Positions 1 through 9,458 of a stretch of DNA of 64,000 nt are shown here, in pieces; the first letter of the stretch is position 1; each line of letters opens with the position of its first letter. The DNA is from Lysobacter enzymogenes (GTDB lineage: Bacteria > Pseudomonadota > Gammaproteobacteria > Xanthomonadales > Xanthomonadaceae), in NCBI RefSeq assembly GCF_900106525.1, contig NZ_FNOG01000004.1, positions 392,986 through 456,985 on the forward strand, in the 5' to 3' direction. The notes below the pieces were generated by a model. The model worked only from the letters and a program-made list of their open reading frames with translations, made no database searches and had not been told where the DNA came from. A program made the position numbers and the translations under genes.

Positions 1-863
1 CTTCGCCGCTGGGCTCGCGCGATGCGACCCACAAGGTCGAAGTCGCCAGCCCGCTGATCGGCGATCGCTGGCGCCTGACCGCGCACGCGCAAGACGCCTG
101 GGCCGATTACGACAACGGCGACGGCGGCAAGGACCGCGTGCACGACCGCCGCACCGGCGTCGGCGCGCTGTACGCCTACGATCGTTTGACCCTCGGCTTC
201 GGCGTCGACCGCAGCAACGACCGCTGGCTGCCCAGCGGCGACCGCACCGGTTATTACCTCGACGCCGGCTGGCGTTTCAGCGACGTGCTGCAAGGCACCG
301 CCTCGTGGTACGCGACCACGCCGGAGGCCTCGCTGCAGGCGCGCCGCGCCGGCCTGCACGCCGACGCGCTGAGCCTGGGCCTGCGCTGGACACCGAGCGA
401 ACGCAGCTCGCTGGCCGCGACCGCGCAGCAACTGCGCTACAGCGACGACAACACCCGCACCGCGTTCGGCCTCAGCGGCGCGCAGCGCCTGTACACCCGC
501 CCGCACCTGCTGATCGACGGCCTGGCCGACGTGTTCGCCAGCCGCGCCAGCCGCACCGGCCCCGACATTCCCTACTTCAATCCCAGCCGCGACGGCTCGC
601 TCAACCTCGGCCTGCGCATCGACCACCTGGCCTGGCGCCGTTACGAGCGCCACTTCCGCCAGCGCCTGACCGTGCAGGCCGGGCCGTATTGGCAGGAGAA
701 CTTCGGCAGCCACTGGGTGCCGCAGGTGCGCTACGAACACGAATGGCGCTTCGGCACCGGCCGAGTGCTGAATTACGGCGTGAACTGGTCGCGCCCGGTC
801 TACGACGGCATCCGCGAAGACCGTCTGGGTTTCGACCTGAGCTTCCGTTGGGGAGAGCAATGA
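1..863 (+). CDS. pgaA: PgaA, poly-beta-1,6-GlcNAc export porin (3' end only)
   Basis: The reading frame is open from base 3 to the TGA at 861-863 and begins outside the window, so only about the last 287 residues are visible. They look like the C-terminal outer-membrane beta-barrel: alternating aromatic strands such as YDRLTLGFGVDRS, a late VNWSRPVYDG segment and a last strand LSFRW. In the family this barrel exports partially deacetylated poly-GlcNAc across the outer membrane. The stop overlaps the pgaB start (ATGA), and pgaB, pgaC and pgaD follow, which fixes the identity. The N-terminal TPR half is missing because of the window edge, not because the gene is damaged. Confidence 0.9.
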   Translation, partial: SPLGSRDATHKVEVASPLIGDRWRLTAHAQDAWADYDNGDGGKDRVHDRRTGVGALYAYDRLTLGFGVDRSNDRWLPSGDRTGYYLDAGWRFSDVLQGTASWYATTPEASLQARRAGLHADALSLGLRWTPSERSSLAATAQQLRYSDDNTRTAFGLSGAQRLYTRPHLLIDGLADVFASRASRTGPDIPYFNPSRDGSLNLGLRIDHLAWRRYERHFRQRLTVQAGPYWQENFGSHWVPQVRYEHEWRFGTGRVLNYGVNWSRPVYDGIREDRLGFDLSFRWGEQ

Positions 864-2818
864 GCATGACGCACGCATCCATCCACGCCGCACTGCGCCG
901 CGTCCTGTCCACCGCCGCGCTGCTGCTGGCCCTGCCGCTGGCCGCGCAGGCCGCGCCAGTGGCGCAAGGCGCGCAAGACAAAGACCTCAGCGCCGCGCAG
1001 GCGGCCGAACGCGAAAGCCGCGGCGACCAGTTGCTGGTGCTGAGCTACCACGACGTGCGCGACGACGTCGCGCGCAAGGGCGACCCCGACGCCTACGCGG
1101 TCAGCACCCAGAACTTCGCCGCGCACCTGGACTGGCTGTCCGGCCACGGTTACCGCCCGGTGTCGCTGAGCGACGTCATCAAGGCCTCGCGCGGCGAGCT
1201 CAAGCTGCCGCCCAAGGCGGTGCTGCTGACCTTCGACGACGGCCTGCGCAGCATCTACACCCACGTGTTCCCGCTGCTGCGCGCCTACAACTACCCGGCG
1301 CTGATGGCGGTGGTCACCGGCTGGGTCGACCTGCCGAAAGACCAGAAGGTCGACTACGGCCCGCGCATGTTCACCCACGACGATTTCGTCACCTGGGACC
1401 AGTTGCGCGAGATGCAGGCCTCGGGCCTGGTCGAGATTTCCTCGCACAGCGACAACCTGCACCGCGGCATCACCTCCAACCCGCAGGGCAACACCATGCC
1501 CGCGGCGATCACCCGCGAGTGGAGCGTCAAGGCCCAGCGCTACGAAACCGAGGCCGAATACCTCGATCGCGTGCGCCGCGACCTCACCGCCAGCAAGACC
1601 AAGATCGAGCGCGAACTGGGCGTGTCGCCGCACTCGGTGGTGTGGCCGTACGCGGCCTACAACAGCCAGACCAACGACATCGCCGACAAGCTCGGCATGA
1701 GCGTCACCTTCGATCTGGAAGGCCGCCACCAAACGATCGGGCGCGACCTGCACGGCCTCGCCCGCCTGTTGGTGTTCGACAACCCCACCATCCAGGACCT
1801 CACCTTTGAGCTGCGCCACGACACCGAACTCGACGGCGTGCGCGCGCTGCAGGTCGACCTGGACTACGTCTACGACAAAGACCCGGCGCAGCAGGCGCGC
1901 AACCTCGACAAGCTGATCGAACGGATCAAGCAGGTCGGCCCCAGCCACGTGTTCCTGCAGGCCTTCGCCGACCCCGACGGCAACGGTTCGGCCGACGCGC
2001 TGTACTTCCCCAACCGCCAGTTGCCGATGCGCGCGGACCTGTTCAACCGCGTCGCCTGGCAGATCAAGACCCGCGCCCGCGCCAAGGTGTTCGCGTGGCT
2101 GCCGGTGCTCGGCTACGAGCTGCCGGACAAGGCGCTGGACGCGCAACTGGCGATCAAGTCCAGCAACACGGCCGAAACCCACCGGCTCAACCCGTTCGAC
2201 CCGCGCACCCGCGAGATCGTCGCGCAGATCTACGAAGACCTCGCCATCAGCGGCTACACCGAAGGCCTGCTGTTCCACGACGACGCCTTCCTGCGCGACG
2301 ACGAACTGCGCGGCATCGCCCCGGCCGCGCCGGCCGCGCGCACCCAGGCGCTGATCGACTTCACCCAGGAACTGACCCGCGCCGCCGGCAAGTGGCGGCC
2401 CAAGCTGATCACCGTGCGCAACCTGTTCGCCGCGCCGGTGCTGCAGCCCAAGAGCGAGAGCTGGTTCGCCCAGGACCTGGCCGCGTTCAACAACGCCTAC
2501 GACTACACCGCGGTGATGGCGATGCCGTGGATGGAGAACAGCCGCGACCCGCAGCGCTGGATGGACCAGTTGGTCGAACGGGTCAAGGCCTCGCCGCGCG
2601 GCCTGTCGCACACCATCTTCGAACTGCAGACCGTGGACTGGCGCGACAAGAGCAAGCCGATTCCGGCCGAGCAGCTCAAGCGCATGGCGCGGCGCCTGCA
2701 GGCCGACGGCGCGCGCCATCTGGCGTGGTACCCGGACGACTTCATCGCCGACCGCCCCTCCACCGCCGACGCGCGCGAAATCATGTCCGCGCGCGGCTTC
2801 CCCTACCTCGAGAAATAA
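860..2818 (+). CDS. pgaB: PgaB, poly-beta-1,6-GlcNAc N-deacetylase
   Basis: This 652-residue protein has an N-terminal signal sequence and a two-domain PgaB layout. Residues about 55-300 form a NodB-like CE4 deacetylase domain, with the metal/catalytic pair in TFDDG (D126, D127) and two metal histidines in SSHSDNLH (H196, H201), the spacing known for E. coli PgaB. Residues about 310-650 form the glycoside-hydrolase-like C-terminal domain. It removes some N-acetyl groups from the polymer in the periplasm so that PgaA can export it. The start at 860 follows GGGGAGAG and overlaps the pgaA stop. Length is close to the E. coli protein (about 670). Confidence 0.95.
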   Translation: MSMTHASIHAALRRVLSTAALLLALPLAAQAAPVAQGAQDKDLSAAQAAERESRGDQLLVLSYHDVRDDVARKGDPDAYAVSTQNFAAHLDWLSGHGYRPVSLSDVIKASRGELKLPPKAVLLTFDDGLRSIYTHVFPLLRAYNYPALMAVVTGWVDLPKDQKVDYGPRMFTHDDFVTWDQLREMQASGLVEISSHSDNLHRGITSNPQGNTMPAAITREWSVKAQRYETEAEYLDRVRRDLTASKTKIERELGVSPHSVVWPYAAYNSQTNDIADKLGMSVTFDLEGRHQTIGRDLHGLARLLVFDNPTIQDLTFELRHDTELDGVRALQVDLDYVYDKDPAQQARNLDKLIERIKQVGPSHVFLQAFADPDGNGSADALYFPNRQLPMRADLFNRVAWQIKTRARAKVFAWLPVLGYELPDKALDAQLAIKSSNTAETHRLNPFDPRTREIVAQIYEDLAISGYTEGLLFHDDAFLRDDELRGIAPAAPAARTQALIDFTQELTRAAGKWRPKLITVRNLFAAPVLQPKSESWFAQDLAAFNNAYDYTAVMAMPWMENSRDPQRWMDQLVERVKASPRGLSHTIFELQTVDWRDKSKPIPAEQLKRMARRLQADGARHLAWYPDDFIADRPSTADAREIMSARGFPYLEK

Positions 2819-2912
2819 GCCGACACCGCCGCACCGCGCAGACAGACCGCACTTTCGAAACCAGACCGGCGCGCGGCCAGGATCGGCCGCCGTCGATGGA
2901 GCGTCGCCACGC

Positions 2913-4172
2913 ATGAGCCCTCAAACCAGTCCACTGTTGACCGCGCTGTTCCAGTTCGCGTTCTTCTATCCGATCGTGATGTCGTTCTTCTGGATCGCCG
3001 GCGGGCTGTATTACTACTTCCGCCGCGAGCGCAGCGCGCGCGGCCGCACCGACCCGCCGCCGCTGGACGCGGCGCCGTTCGTCAGCATCCTGATCCCCTG
3101 CCACAACGAAGGCGACCACGTCCACGAAACCATCGCCGCCGCGCTGGCCCAGCGCTATCCCGATTTCGAAGTGATCGCGATCAACGACGGCAGCCGCGAC
3201 GACACCGGCGAGCAGCTCAACCGCCTCGCCGCGATCCACCCGCGCCTGCGCGTGGTCCATCTGGACCGCAACCTGGGCAAGGCCAACGGCATGCGCATGG
3301 GCGCGCTGGCGGCGCGCTCGGAATACCTGGTGTGCATCGACGGCGATGCGCTGCTGGACGAATACGCCACCCACTGGATGGTCTGGCACCTGATCTCCGG
3401 CGCGCGCGTCGGCGCGGTCACCGGCAACCCGCGCATCCGCAACCGCTCGACCTTGCTCGGCCGGCTGCAGGTCGGCGAGTTCTCCTCGATCATCGGCATG
3501 ATCAAGCGCGCCCAGCGCGTGTACGGCCGCATCTTCACCGTGTCCGGGGTGATCTGCGCGTTCCGGCGCAGCGCCCTGCACCGCATCGGCTACTGGTCCG
3601 ATTCGATGGTGACCGAGGACATCGACATCAGCTGGCGCCTGCAGATGGACCACTGGGACATCCGCTACGAACCCAACGCGATGTGCTTCATCCTCATGCC
3701 CGAAACCCTCAAGGGCCTGTGGAAACAGCGCCTGCGCTGGGCCCAGGGCGGCGTGGAAGTGCTGCTGCGCCACAGCCGCGACCTGTTCTCGTGGCGCAAG
3801 CGGCGGATGTGGGCGGTGATGGCCGAGTACGTCGCCAGCGTCGCCTGGGCCTACATCATGGCCTTCATCATTTTGCTGTGGGCGCTGGGCCTGTTCGTCG
3901 ATCTGCCGGTGCAACTGCGCGTGAGCACGCTGCTGCCGTCGTGGCACGGAGTGATCCTGGCGCTGATCTGCCTGCTCCAGTTCGCTGCCAGCATCATCAT
4001 CGATCGACGTTACGAAACCGGTGTCGGCCGCAATTACTACTGGATGATCTGGTACCCGATGGCCTATTGGCTGTTGAGCTTCTTCACCACCGTCACCGCG
4101 GTGCCCAAGGCCCTGCTCAAGCGCCGCGGCACCCTCGCGACCTGGGTCAGCCCGGACCGGGGGCTGCGATGA
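2913..4172 (+). CDS. pgaC: PgaC, poly-beta-1,6-GlcNAc synthase (GT2)
   Basis: This inner-membrane glycosyltransferase of 419 residues polymerises UDP-GlcNAc. Visible motifs are the nucleotide-binding SILIPCHNEG near residue 55, DGD at 143-145, TED at 234-236 and QRLRW near residue 275, all in GT2 order. There are membrane segments at the N-terminus (FQFAFFYPIVMSFFWIAG) and several after residue 300. It lies 94 bp after pgaB, with no obvious signal in the gap, and overlaps the next start by ATGA. The next gene encodes the expected partner PgaD, which in E. coli forms the synthase complex controlled by cyclic di-GMP. No feature departs from the family. Confidence 0.95.
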   Translation: MSPQTSPLLTALFQFAFFYPIVMSFFWIAGGLYYYFRRERSARGRTDPPPLDAAPFVSILIPCHNEGDHVHETIAAALAQRYPDFEVIAINDGSRDDTGEQLNRLAAIHPRLRVVHLDRNLGKANGMRMGALAARSEYLVCIDGDALLDEYATHWMVWHLISGARVGAVTGNPRIRNRSTLLGRLQVGEFSSIIGMIKRAQRVYGRIFTVSGVICAFRRSALHRIGYWSDSMVTEDIDISWRLQMDHWDIRYEPNAMCFILMPETLKGLWKQRLRWAQGGVEVLLRHSRDLFSWRKRRMWAVMAEYVASVAWAYIMAFIILLWALGLFVDLPVQLRVSTLLPSWHGVILALICLLQFAASIIIDRRYETGVGRNYYWMIWYPMAYWLLSFFTTVTAVPKALLKRRGTLATWVSPDRGLR

Positions 4173-5500
4173 GCAACGACCGCCGCCCGCCCGACGAAGG
4201 CGCGCCGCCGCGCGGCGCCGACACCGGCCGCGCCGCCGACGGCTTCTCGCGTCCGGCGCACAGCACCGCCGCGCCGCCGCTGGCGCCGGCGAAATCCGCC
4301 GCACCCGCAGCACCCGGCAAGTCCAACAAGGCCGACAAACCCGCCTCGCACAAGCACGACTCGCGCCTGATCCAGAAACCCGGCTCGCAGCACCCGCTGC
4401 CGCGCACGCTGTGGGGCGTGGTCACCGGCGCGTTCTGGCTGGCGTATCTGTACCTGTGGACGCCGGTGCTGACCCTGGTGCTGTGGCTGCTGGGCCTGCG
4501 CACGGTGGCCTCGGAGCTGTACCTGCGCACCCACGAAGTCGATCCGTTCCTGATGCTGGCCCTGCCCGCCACCGCCGCCGCAGTGGTCGCGCTGCTGCTG
4601 ACGTGGGCCGAGTACAACCGCTGGCGTTTCGCCGGCGACGACGCCGAACGCCGCACCCGCCTGGCCGACGTGAGCCTGGACGAGGTCGCGCAAAGCCTCG
4701 GCGCCAGCGCCGAAGTGGCGCAGGCGCTCAACGCCGGCCGCGTCAGCGTGCTGCACATGGATACCAACCAGGCCGTGCCGCTGTCGGTGACCGCGGTGAC
4801 GCCGAACCCGCCCGCGCAAAACCCGTTCCCGCCGCTGCCGCCCAAGCCGCGCTTTACCCGCACCGCGACCGCGCCGAGCAGCAACTGGCTGCTGGTGGTG
4901 GCGTTGGCGGCGATCGCGCTGGTGATCGGCGTGTTGATCGTGGTTTCGCACGGTTATCGCCAGATCGAAAGCTCCGAGCCGGTGCACGGGTTGGAAGGCG
5001 CACCGGGCATGGACCGTCCGGCGCTGCCGGCGAACGCCGACGGCCCGGGCTTCGTCGGCCCGGCCGACGACGCAGTGGCCGGCACGCCGGACGCCGCGAC
5101 CCCGAACGCCGCCGCGCAAGCGGCCAGCGCCAAAGCCGATGCCGCCACCCGCGCGCGCGAAGCCAAAGCGCGGCGCGAGGCCCAGGCCAAAGCCCTGGCG
5201 CAACGCAAGGCCGCCGCGGCCAGCGCCAAACCGCGCCCGCTGCCCGGCTTCAGCCCCAAACCGGTCTACCCGCTGGACGCGCTGCGCCAATCCGAAAGCG
5301 GCCTGGTGACCTTGCGCGTGCAAGTCTCGGCGCAGGGCGAACCGACCCGGGTCGACGTCAGCCGCCGCAGCGGCTTCCGCGCGCTCGACCGCGCCGCGGT
5401 CAGCACCGTGCGGCGCTGGAAGTTCGCGCCTGCGATGCGCGAAGGCAAGCCGGTGGCGGCGGTGGTGATCGTGCCGGTGGAGTTCAAGCCGCGCGATTAA
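4169..5500 (+). CDS. pgaD: PgaD fused to a TonB C-terminal domain
   Basis: This protein has 443 residues, while PgaD is usually about 130-170. After a Pro/Ala/Lys-rich cytoplasmic start, residues about 75-150 carry two membrane segments as in PgaD, including PRTLWGVVTGAFWLAYLYLW. A third membrane segment (about 240-262) is followed by an Ala/Lys/Arg-rich linker and a typical TonB_C domain at about 360-440, with KPVYPLDALRQSESG, LDRAA, VRRWKFAPA and VIVPVEF. The start overlaps the pgaC stop (ATGA), so the gene is co-translated with the synthase. The PgaD part is inferred from position and topology; the TonB_C part is clear. A link between synthase and outer membrane or peptidoglycan is an inference. 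Confidence 0.8.
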   Translation: MSNDRRPPDEGAPPRGADTGRAADGFSRPAHSTAAPPLAPAKSAAPAAPGKSNKADKPASHKHDSRLIQKPGSQHPLPRTLWGVVTGAFWLAYLYLWTPVLTLVLWLLGLRTVASELYLRTHEVDPFLMLALPATAAAVVALLLTWAEYNRWRFAGDDAERRTRLADVSLDEVAQSLGASAEVAQALNAGRVSVLHMDTNQAVPLSVTAVTPNPPAQNPFPPLPPKPRFTRTATAPSSNWLLVVALAAIALVIGVLIVVSHGYRQIESSEPVHGLEGAPGMDRPALPANADGPGFVGPADDAVAGTPDAATPNAAAQAASAKADAATRAREAKARREAQAKALAQRKAAAASAKPRPLPGFSPKPVYPLDALRQSESGLVTLRVQVSAQGEPTRVDVSRRSGFRALDRAAVSTVRRWKFAPAMREGKPVAAVVIVPVEFKPRD

Positions 5501-5568
5501 AAGCACGACCGACGCAAACCCGACCGAACCAGCGCACAGCCGACGCGTGCGCCACCGCACGCATCGAC

Positions 5569-5597
5569 GCAAAGCCCCGCCACCGGCGGGGCTTTGC
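5569..5597 (+). terminator. Hairpin terminator after the pga operon
   Basis: A perfect 13-bp stem GCAAAGCCCCGCC with loop ACC lies 69 bp after the pgaD stop. The T residues are inside the 3' arm (GGGGCTTTGC), and there is no long T-run after it. The rest of 5501-5785 shows no gene that I recognise. Confidence 0.6.
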
Positions 5598-5785
5598 GTA
5601 AGCGCCGCCCGCAGCCTCCACCGACGCGCGCATCGCGCCTTATCCGCTGCGCACATCGCGTCATAACCAACGCGATGCAGTGAGCGTAGGTGAGGGATGG
5701 ATCGCCTGTGAGCGCAGTCACGACGACCGCGATATCGCCGGGCTACGTTGCGCAAGAACGCGTAGCCGCTCGTCAAGGGATCGAT

Positions 5786-6895
5786 ATGGCGCTCGTCCAC
5801 TACCCGACTGCGCTCGCCTGCGACGAGCCCTTCGAGCCGTTGCAAGCGCACATCGCGGCCGCGCCGCCCGACCTCGCCGAACTCGGCGCGGCGGTCGCCC
5901 GCTGGCTGCGCACGCAGGCGCTCGACGTCGGCCGCGTCGCGCGGATCGAACGCCTCGCCGGCGGCCTGTCGCACCTGACCTACCGGCTGCGCTGCGACCG
6001 CGACGACCTGGTGCTGCGCCGCCCGCTGCACGCGCAAGGCGGCGCGCAGCGGCTGCGGCGCGAATTCGCCCTGCAAGCCGCGCTCGCCCCGCACTATCCG
6101 GTGCCCGAGATGCTGCACCTGTGCGACGACCCGCACATCGCCGGCGCGCCGTTCTACCTCATGCGCTACGTGCCCGGCATCGTCCCGCAGCGCAACGCGT
6201 TCGCGCACGCGACGCCGACGCCCGAGGATGCCCAGCGGCTGTGCGCCAACCTAGTCGACACATTGATCGCGCTGCACCGGATCGACCCGGGCGCGCTCGG
6301 CGGCGGCGGCGCGCTGCCGGCCGATCATCACCCGGCCTATTTGCGCAAGCGCCTGCAGCACTGGTCCAGCCGCTACCACCGGCTCAAGGCCTGGACCCTG
6401 CCCGACCTGCGCTGGATGGCGCAATGGCTGATCGACCGCGTCCCCAGCCACGGCCCCGTGCGCGTGCTGCACAACGACTGGCGCCTCGCCAACCTGGTCT
6501 TCGACGCCGCCCAGCCCACCCGCATCCGCGCGGTGCTGGATTGGGAATTCGCCGCGCTCGGCGACCCGCTGATGGACCTGGGCATCGCCCTGTCGTACTG
6601 GGTCGAACCCGGCGACAACGCGCTGATGCGGCGCTACCAATGGCAGCCCTCGCACCTGCCCGGCATGTTCACCCGCGAGCAGATCGCCGACCGCTACTTC
6701 GCCGCCACCGGCCGCAGCCGCGAGCACTGGCCGTTCTATCGCGTGTTCGGCCTGTTCCGCTACCTGATCAACCTGCAGGAGCTGCACCAGCGCCACGTCA
6801 TCGAAGACGGCGAAGAAAAAGCCTTCCTCACCCGGATCTGGGCGCTGGCGCATTACCTCAACTGGACCTGCCGCGGCTTGACCCTCGGCGCCTGA
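5786..6895 (+). CDS. Phosphotransferase family protein (APH/ACAD10-like kinase fold)
   Basis: This 369-residue protein has the aminoglycoside-phosphotransferase/choline-kinase fold. It shows the nucleotide-side GGLSHLTYRLRC near residue 55, the catalytic loop HNDWRLANLVFD (Brenner-type H-x-D-x4-N) and the metal-binding DWEFAALGDPLMDLG. The arrangement resembles the ACAD10-like group often linked to acyl-CoA metabolism, rather than true antibiotic kinases. I chose the ATG at 5786 because AAGGGA stands six bases before it; an in-frame ATG at 5690 would add 32 residues that do not look like the family. It is followed seven bases later by the DUF4442 gene. The substrate cannot be told from sequence. 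Confidence 0.8.
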   Translation: MALVHYPTALACDEPFEPLQAHIAAAPPDLAELGAAVARWLRTQALDVGRVARIERLAGGLSHLTYRLRCDRDDLVLRRPLHAQGGAQRLRREFALQAALAPHYPVPEMLHLCDDPHIAGAPFYLMRYVPGIVPQRNAFAHATPTPEDAQRLCANLVDTLIALHRIDPGALGGGGALPADHHPAYLRKRLQHWSSRYHRLKAWTLPDLRWMAQWLIDRVPSHGPVRVLHNDWRLANLVFDAAQPTRIRAVLDWEFAALGDPLMDLGIALSYWVEPGDNALMRRYQWQPSHLPGMFTREQIADRYFAATGRSREHWPFYRVFGLFRYLINLQELHQRHVIEDGEEKAFLTRIWALAHYLNWTCRGLTLGA

Positions 6896-6902
6896 GTCGG
6901 CC

Positions 6903-7433
6903 ATGCCCTTCTCGCGATTGCACGAGTGGATCCTCGGCGACCTGTCCGCCGCGCTGGAGCGCCTGGCGTTCCTGCCCGAAGCCTGGCGCTACCGGCTCGT
7001 GTCGGCGGCCGTGGGCCAGCAGAGCCGCTACTTCCGCACCCACCGCCTGCGCATCGTCCAGATCGCGCCGGGCCGCGTCTCGATCCTGGCCGGCAACCGC
7101 CGCGCGCTGCGCAACCGCGTCGGCGCGCTGCACGCGATGGCCGCCAGTGTCGCCGGCGAGTACGCCGCCGCGCTGGTGGTCGCGCAACACCTGCCGCGCG
7201 GCGCGCGCCTACTGGTCAAAAGCGTGCACGCCGACTTCCGCAAGCCGCTGCACGGCGGCGTGCAGGCGCAGGCCAGCCTGGATCCGGCGCAGATCGGCGC
7301 GGCCGCCAACGCCGGCGGCGGCCGCCTGCGCGTGCCGATGAAGGTCATCGACGAAACCGGCGCGGCGCCGGTGCGCGGACACGTCGACGTGGTGTGGTCG
7401 TCGGCGCCGCGAACGCCACGGGCGCCAACGTGA
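6903..7433 (+). CDS. DUF4442 hotdog-fold protein
   Basis: This 176-residue protein resembles the DUF4442/thioesterase-like hotdog family. It has an N-terminal helix with PEAWRYRLVSAAVG, a central GALHAMAASVAGEYAAALV helix and alternating beta strands ending in GHVDVVW. Members are thought to act on acyl-CoA-like thioesters, but none of the visible residues proves catalysis. It follows the phosphotransferase closely and overlaps a possible GTG start of the exporter, so the three may be one transcript. Confidence 0.65.
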   Translation: MPFSRLHEWILGDLSAALERLAFLPEAWRYRLVSAAVGQQSRYFRTHRLRIVQIAPGRVSILAGNRRALRNRVGALHAMAASVAGEYAAALVVAQHLPRGARLLVKSVHADFRKPLHGGVQAQASLDPAQIGAAANAGGGRLRVPMKVIDETGAAPVRGHVDVVWSSAPRTPRAPT

Positions 7434-8932
7434 GCGGCGAAAGCCGCGCGCCGGCTTCGGCGCAAACGCCTCCCCATCGGGACAACGCATCGGCGCAGCC
7501 CATCGCACCGATGCGAGCCACCGACACCACGCCCCCGCAAACCGCACGCGAACCCGCGCAAGCCGCAGACGCCCGCGCGCGAACGCCGCCCTCGTCCGGC
7601 CTCGTGCTCGCGGCCGCGTGCTTCGGCTTCATGATCGTTCAACTCGACGTCACCATCGTCAATCTCGCGCTGCCCACGCTGGCCGCCGACCTGCGCTCCG
7701 ACCTCGCCGGCCTGCAATGGGTCATGGACGCCTACACCCTGCTGTTCGCCTCGCTGCTGCTGTCGGCCGGCGCCTTGAGCGACCGCATCGGCGCGCGCCG
7801 CAGTTTCCTGCTCGGGCTGGGCGGCTTCCTGCTCGCCTCGATCGCCTGCGGCCTCGCCGGCAACGTCGCGCAGTTGGTCGCCGCGCGCGCCCTGCAAGGC
7901 GTGTTCGCCGCGTTGCTGGTGCCGTCCTCGCTGGCCTTGCTCAACCACGCCTTCGCCCACGATCCGCCGCGCCGCGCGCGCGCCCTGGCGGTGTGGACCG
8001 CCTCGGGCGCGGCCGCGGCCACACTGGGCTCGGTCGCCGGCGGCGCGCTGCTGCAGACGCTGGGTTGGCGCAGCATCTTCCTGGTCAATCTGCCGATCTG
8101 CGCGGTGGGCATCGCGCTCGTATGGCGACTCGCGGAAACGCCACGCCGGCCCGAACGCGCGCTCGACCTCGCCGGACAACTGCTGGCCGTCGTCGGACTG
8201 GCCGCGCTGATCGCCGCGATCATCGAAACCCCGCGCCTGGGCGCGCAGCATCCGGCGGTGTGGAGCGCGGCAGCGCTGGCCGTGGTCTGCGCGCTCGCCT
8301 TCGTCGCGGTGGAATCGCGCGCCGCGCAGCCGCTGCTGCCGCCGCGTTTGTTCGCGCGGCCGCGTTTCAGCCTCGCCCTGCTGTCGGCGCTGGCGGTCAG
8401 CCTGGCCTACTACAGCCTGCTGTTCGCCATGAGCCTGTACCTGCAACAGTTCGCCGGCTACACCGCGTTGCAGGCCGGCCTGGCCTACCTGCCGCTGGCC
8501 GCCGCCTTCATCGCCGCCAACCTGCTCAGCGCGCGCGTGCTGACCCGCCACGGCGTGCGCACCGCGATCGCGCTGGGCTCGGCGGTCTGCGCCGCCGGCT
8601 TCGCCTGGCTGAGCCGGCTCGCGCCCGGCGACGGCTACCTGTGGATCCTGCCCGCCTTCCTCGCCATTCCCGCCGGCATGGGGCTGGCGATGCCGGCCGC
8701 CACCGGCCTGATCCTGAGCAGCGTCGAGCGCGAGCAATCGGGCACCGCGGCCGCCGCGATCAACGCGGTCCGGCAAACCGGCGCGGCGCTGGGTGTGGCA
8801 TTGTGCGGCCTGTTGCTCGCCGGCGGCGGCGCGGGCGCAGGCATGCGGACCGTCTGCTATGTCGCGATCGCGGCGCTGCTGGTCTCTGCGGCGCTCGCGT
8901 GGGCCTGCCTGCGCGAAGCGCCTTCGCCCTAG
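7430..8932 (+). CDS. MFS transporter, DHA2-type drug exporter
   Basis: This 500-residue inner-membrane protein has about 14 predicted membrane segments, which is the DHA2 (EmrB/QacA-like) layout. Family signs are LDVTIVNLALPTLAADL in the first segment, LQWVMDAYTLLFASLLL, and the motif-A-like DRIGARRSFLLG loop. It should export hydrophobic compounds using proton motive force. The GTG at 7430 overlaps the preceding stop (GTGA); the ATG at 7511 is an equally reasonable start that still leaves 28 residues before the first membrane segment. Neither has a clear ribosome binding site. The gene ends with TAG. Confidence 0.85.
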   Translation: MSGESRAPASAQTPPHRDNASAQPIAPMRATDTTPPQTAREPAQAADARARTPPSSGLVLAAACFGFMIVQLDVTIVNLALPTLAADLRSDLAGLQWVMDAYTLLFASLLLSAGALSDRIGARRSFLLGLGGFLLASIACGLAGNVAQLVAARALQGVFAALLVPSSLALLNHAFAHDPPRRARALAVWTASGAAAATLGSVAGGALLQTLGWRSIFLVNLPICAVGIALVWRLAETPRRPERALDLAGQLLAVVGLAALIAAIIETPRLGAQHPAVWSAAALAVVCALAFVAVESRAAQPLLPPRLFARPRFSLALLSALAVSLAYYSLLFAMSLYLQQFAGYTALQAGLAYLPLAAAFIAANLLSARVLTRHGVRTAIALGSAVCAAGFAWLSRLAPGDGYLWILPAFLAIPAGMGLAMPAATGLILSSVEREQSGTAAAAINAVRQTGAALGVALCGLLLAGGGAGAGMRTVCYVAIAALLVSAALAWACLREAPSP

Positions 8933-8993
8933 CGACGACGCGCGCCGCTCGACCGTCCGCACCACCGATTCCGCCGCCACCCCAAGGCCAGCC

Positions 8994-9437
8994 ATGAGGC
9001 GCTCCATGACCACGCTCGCGGTACTCGCATCGATGATGGTTGGCAACGCCGGCCACGACGCCCACGCCGGCGACACCGCCGCGCGCCCGGCCATCGCCTA
9101 CAAGATCCTGACCCGGCCGGAAAAGACCACGCTCGAAACCAGCGGCCGCTTCGAAGGTTCGCCGCAGGATGCCGCCGACGGCTACATCCACCTGTCCACC
9201 GACGCCCAGCTCACCCGCACCGCCGACCGCCACTTCGCCGGCCAGTCCGATTTGTTCATCGCCGCGGTGGACCTCAAGGCCGCCGGCGACACGATCAAGT
9301 GGGAACTGTCGCCGCGCAGCGCGATGGAGTTTCCGCATCTGTACGGCGTGTTGCAGCAGCGCCAGGTGCTCTGGGTCGAGCCGCTGCGGCGGGACGAGCA
9401 AGGTCAGGTCGTCGTCCCCGCGAACGGCGCTCGATAA
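8994..9437 (+). CDS. DUF952 domain protein with N-terminal signal
   Basis: The protein has 147 residues: a hydrophobic N-terminal stretch ending near HAHAG, then a DUF952 domain with YKILTRPEK, FEGSPQDAADGYIHLSTD, HFAGQSDLFIAAVD, KWELSPR and FPHLYGVL. These are the signature blocks of the family, whose function is not established. Most DUF952 proteins are cytoplasmic, so the leader segment is unusual and suggests export or membrane attachment, though it could be a start-site artefact. It converges on arsB with a 21-bp gap and no clear terminator between. Confidence 0.75.
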   Translation: MRRSMTTLAVLASMMVGNAGHDAHAGDTAARPAIAYKILTRPEKTTLETSGRFEGSPQDAADGYIHLSTDAQLTRTADRHFAGQSDLFIAAVDLKAAGDTIKWELSPRSAMEFPHLYGVLQQRQVLWVEPLRRDEQGQVVVPANGAR

Positions 9438-9458
9438 GGCCTCGCCGAATTCGCGCCC

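Noticed and set aside
800..2914. 704-codon leftward open frame opposite pgaB
   Set aside because: It is the mirror of a well-identified gene; GC-rich codons keep the antisense frame open.
4064..6208. 714-codon leftward open frame opposite pgaD and the phosphotransferase
   Set aside because: It crosses two clear genes and a terminator and has no domain likeness.
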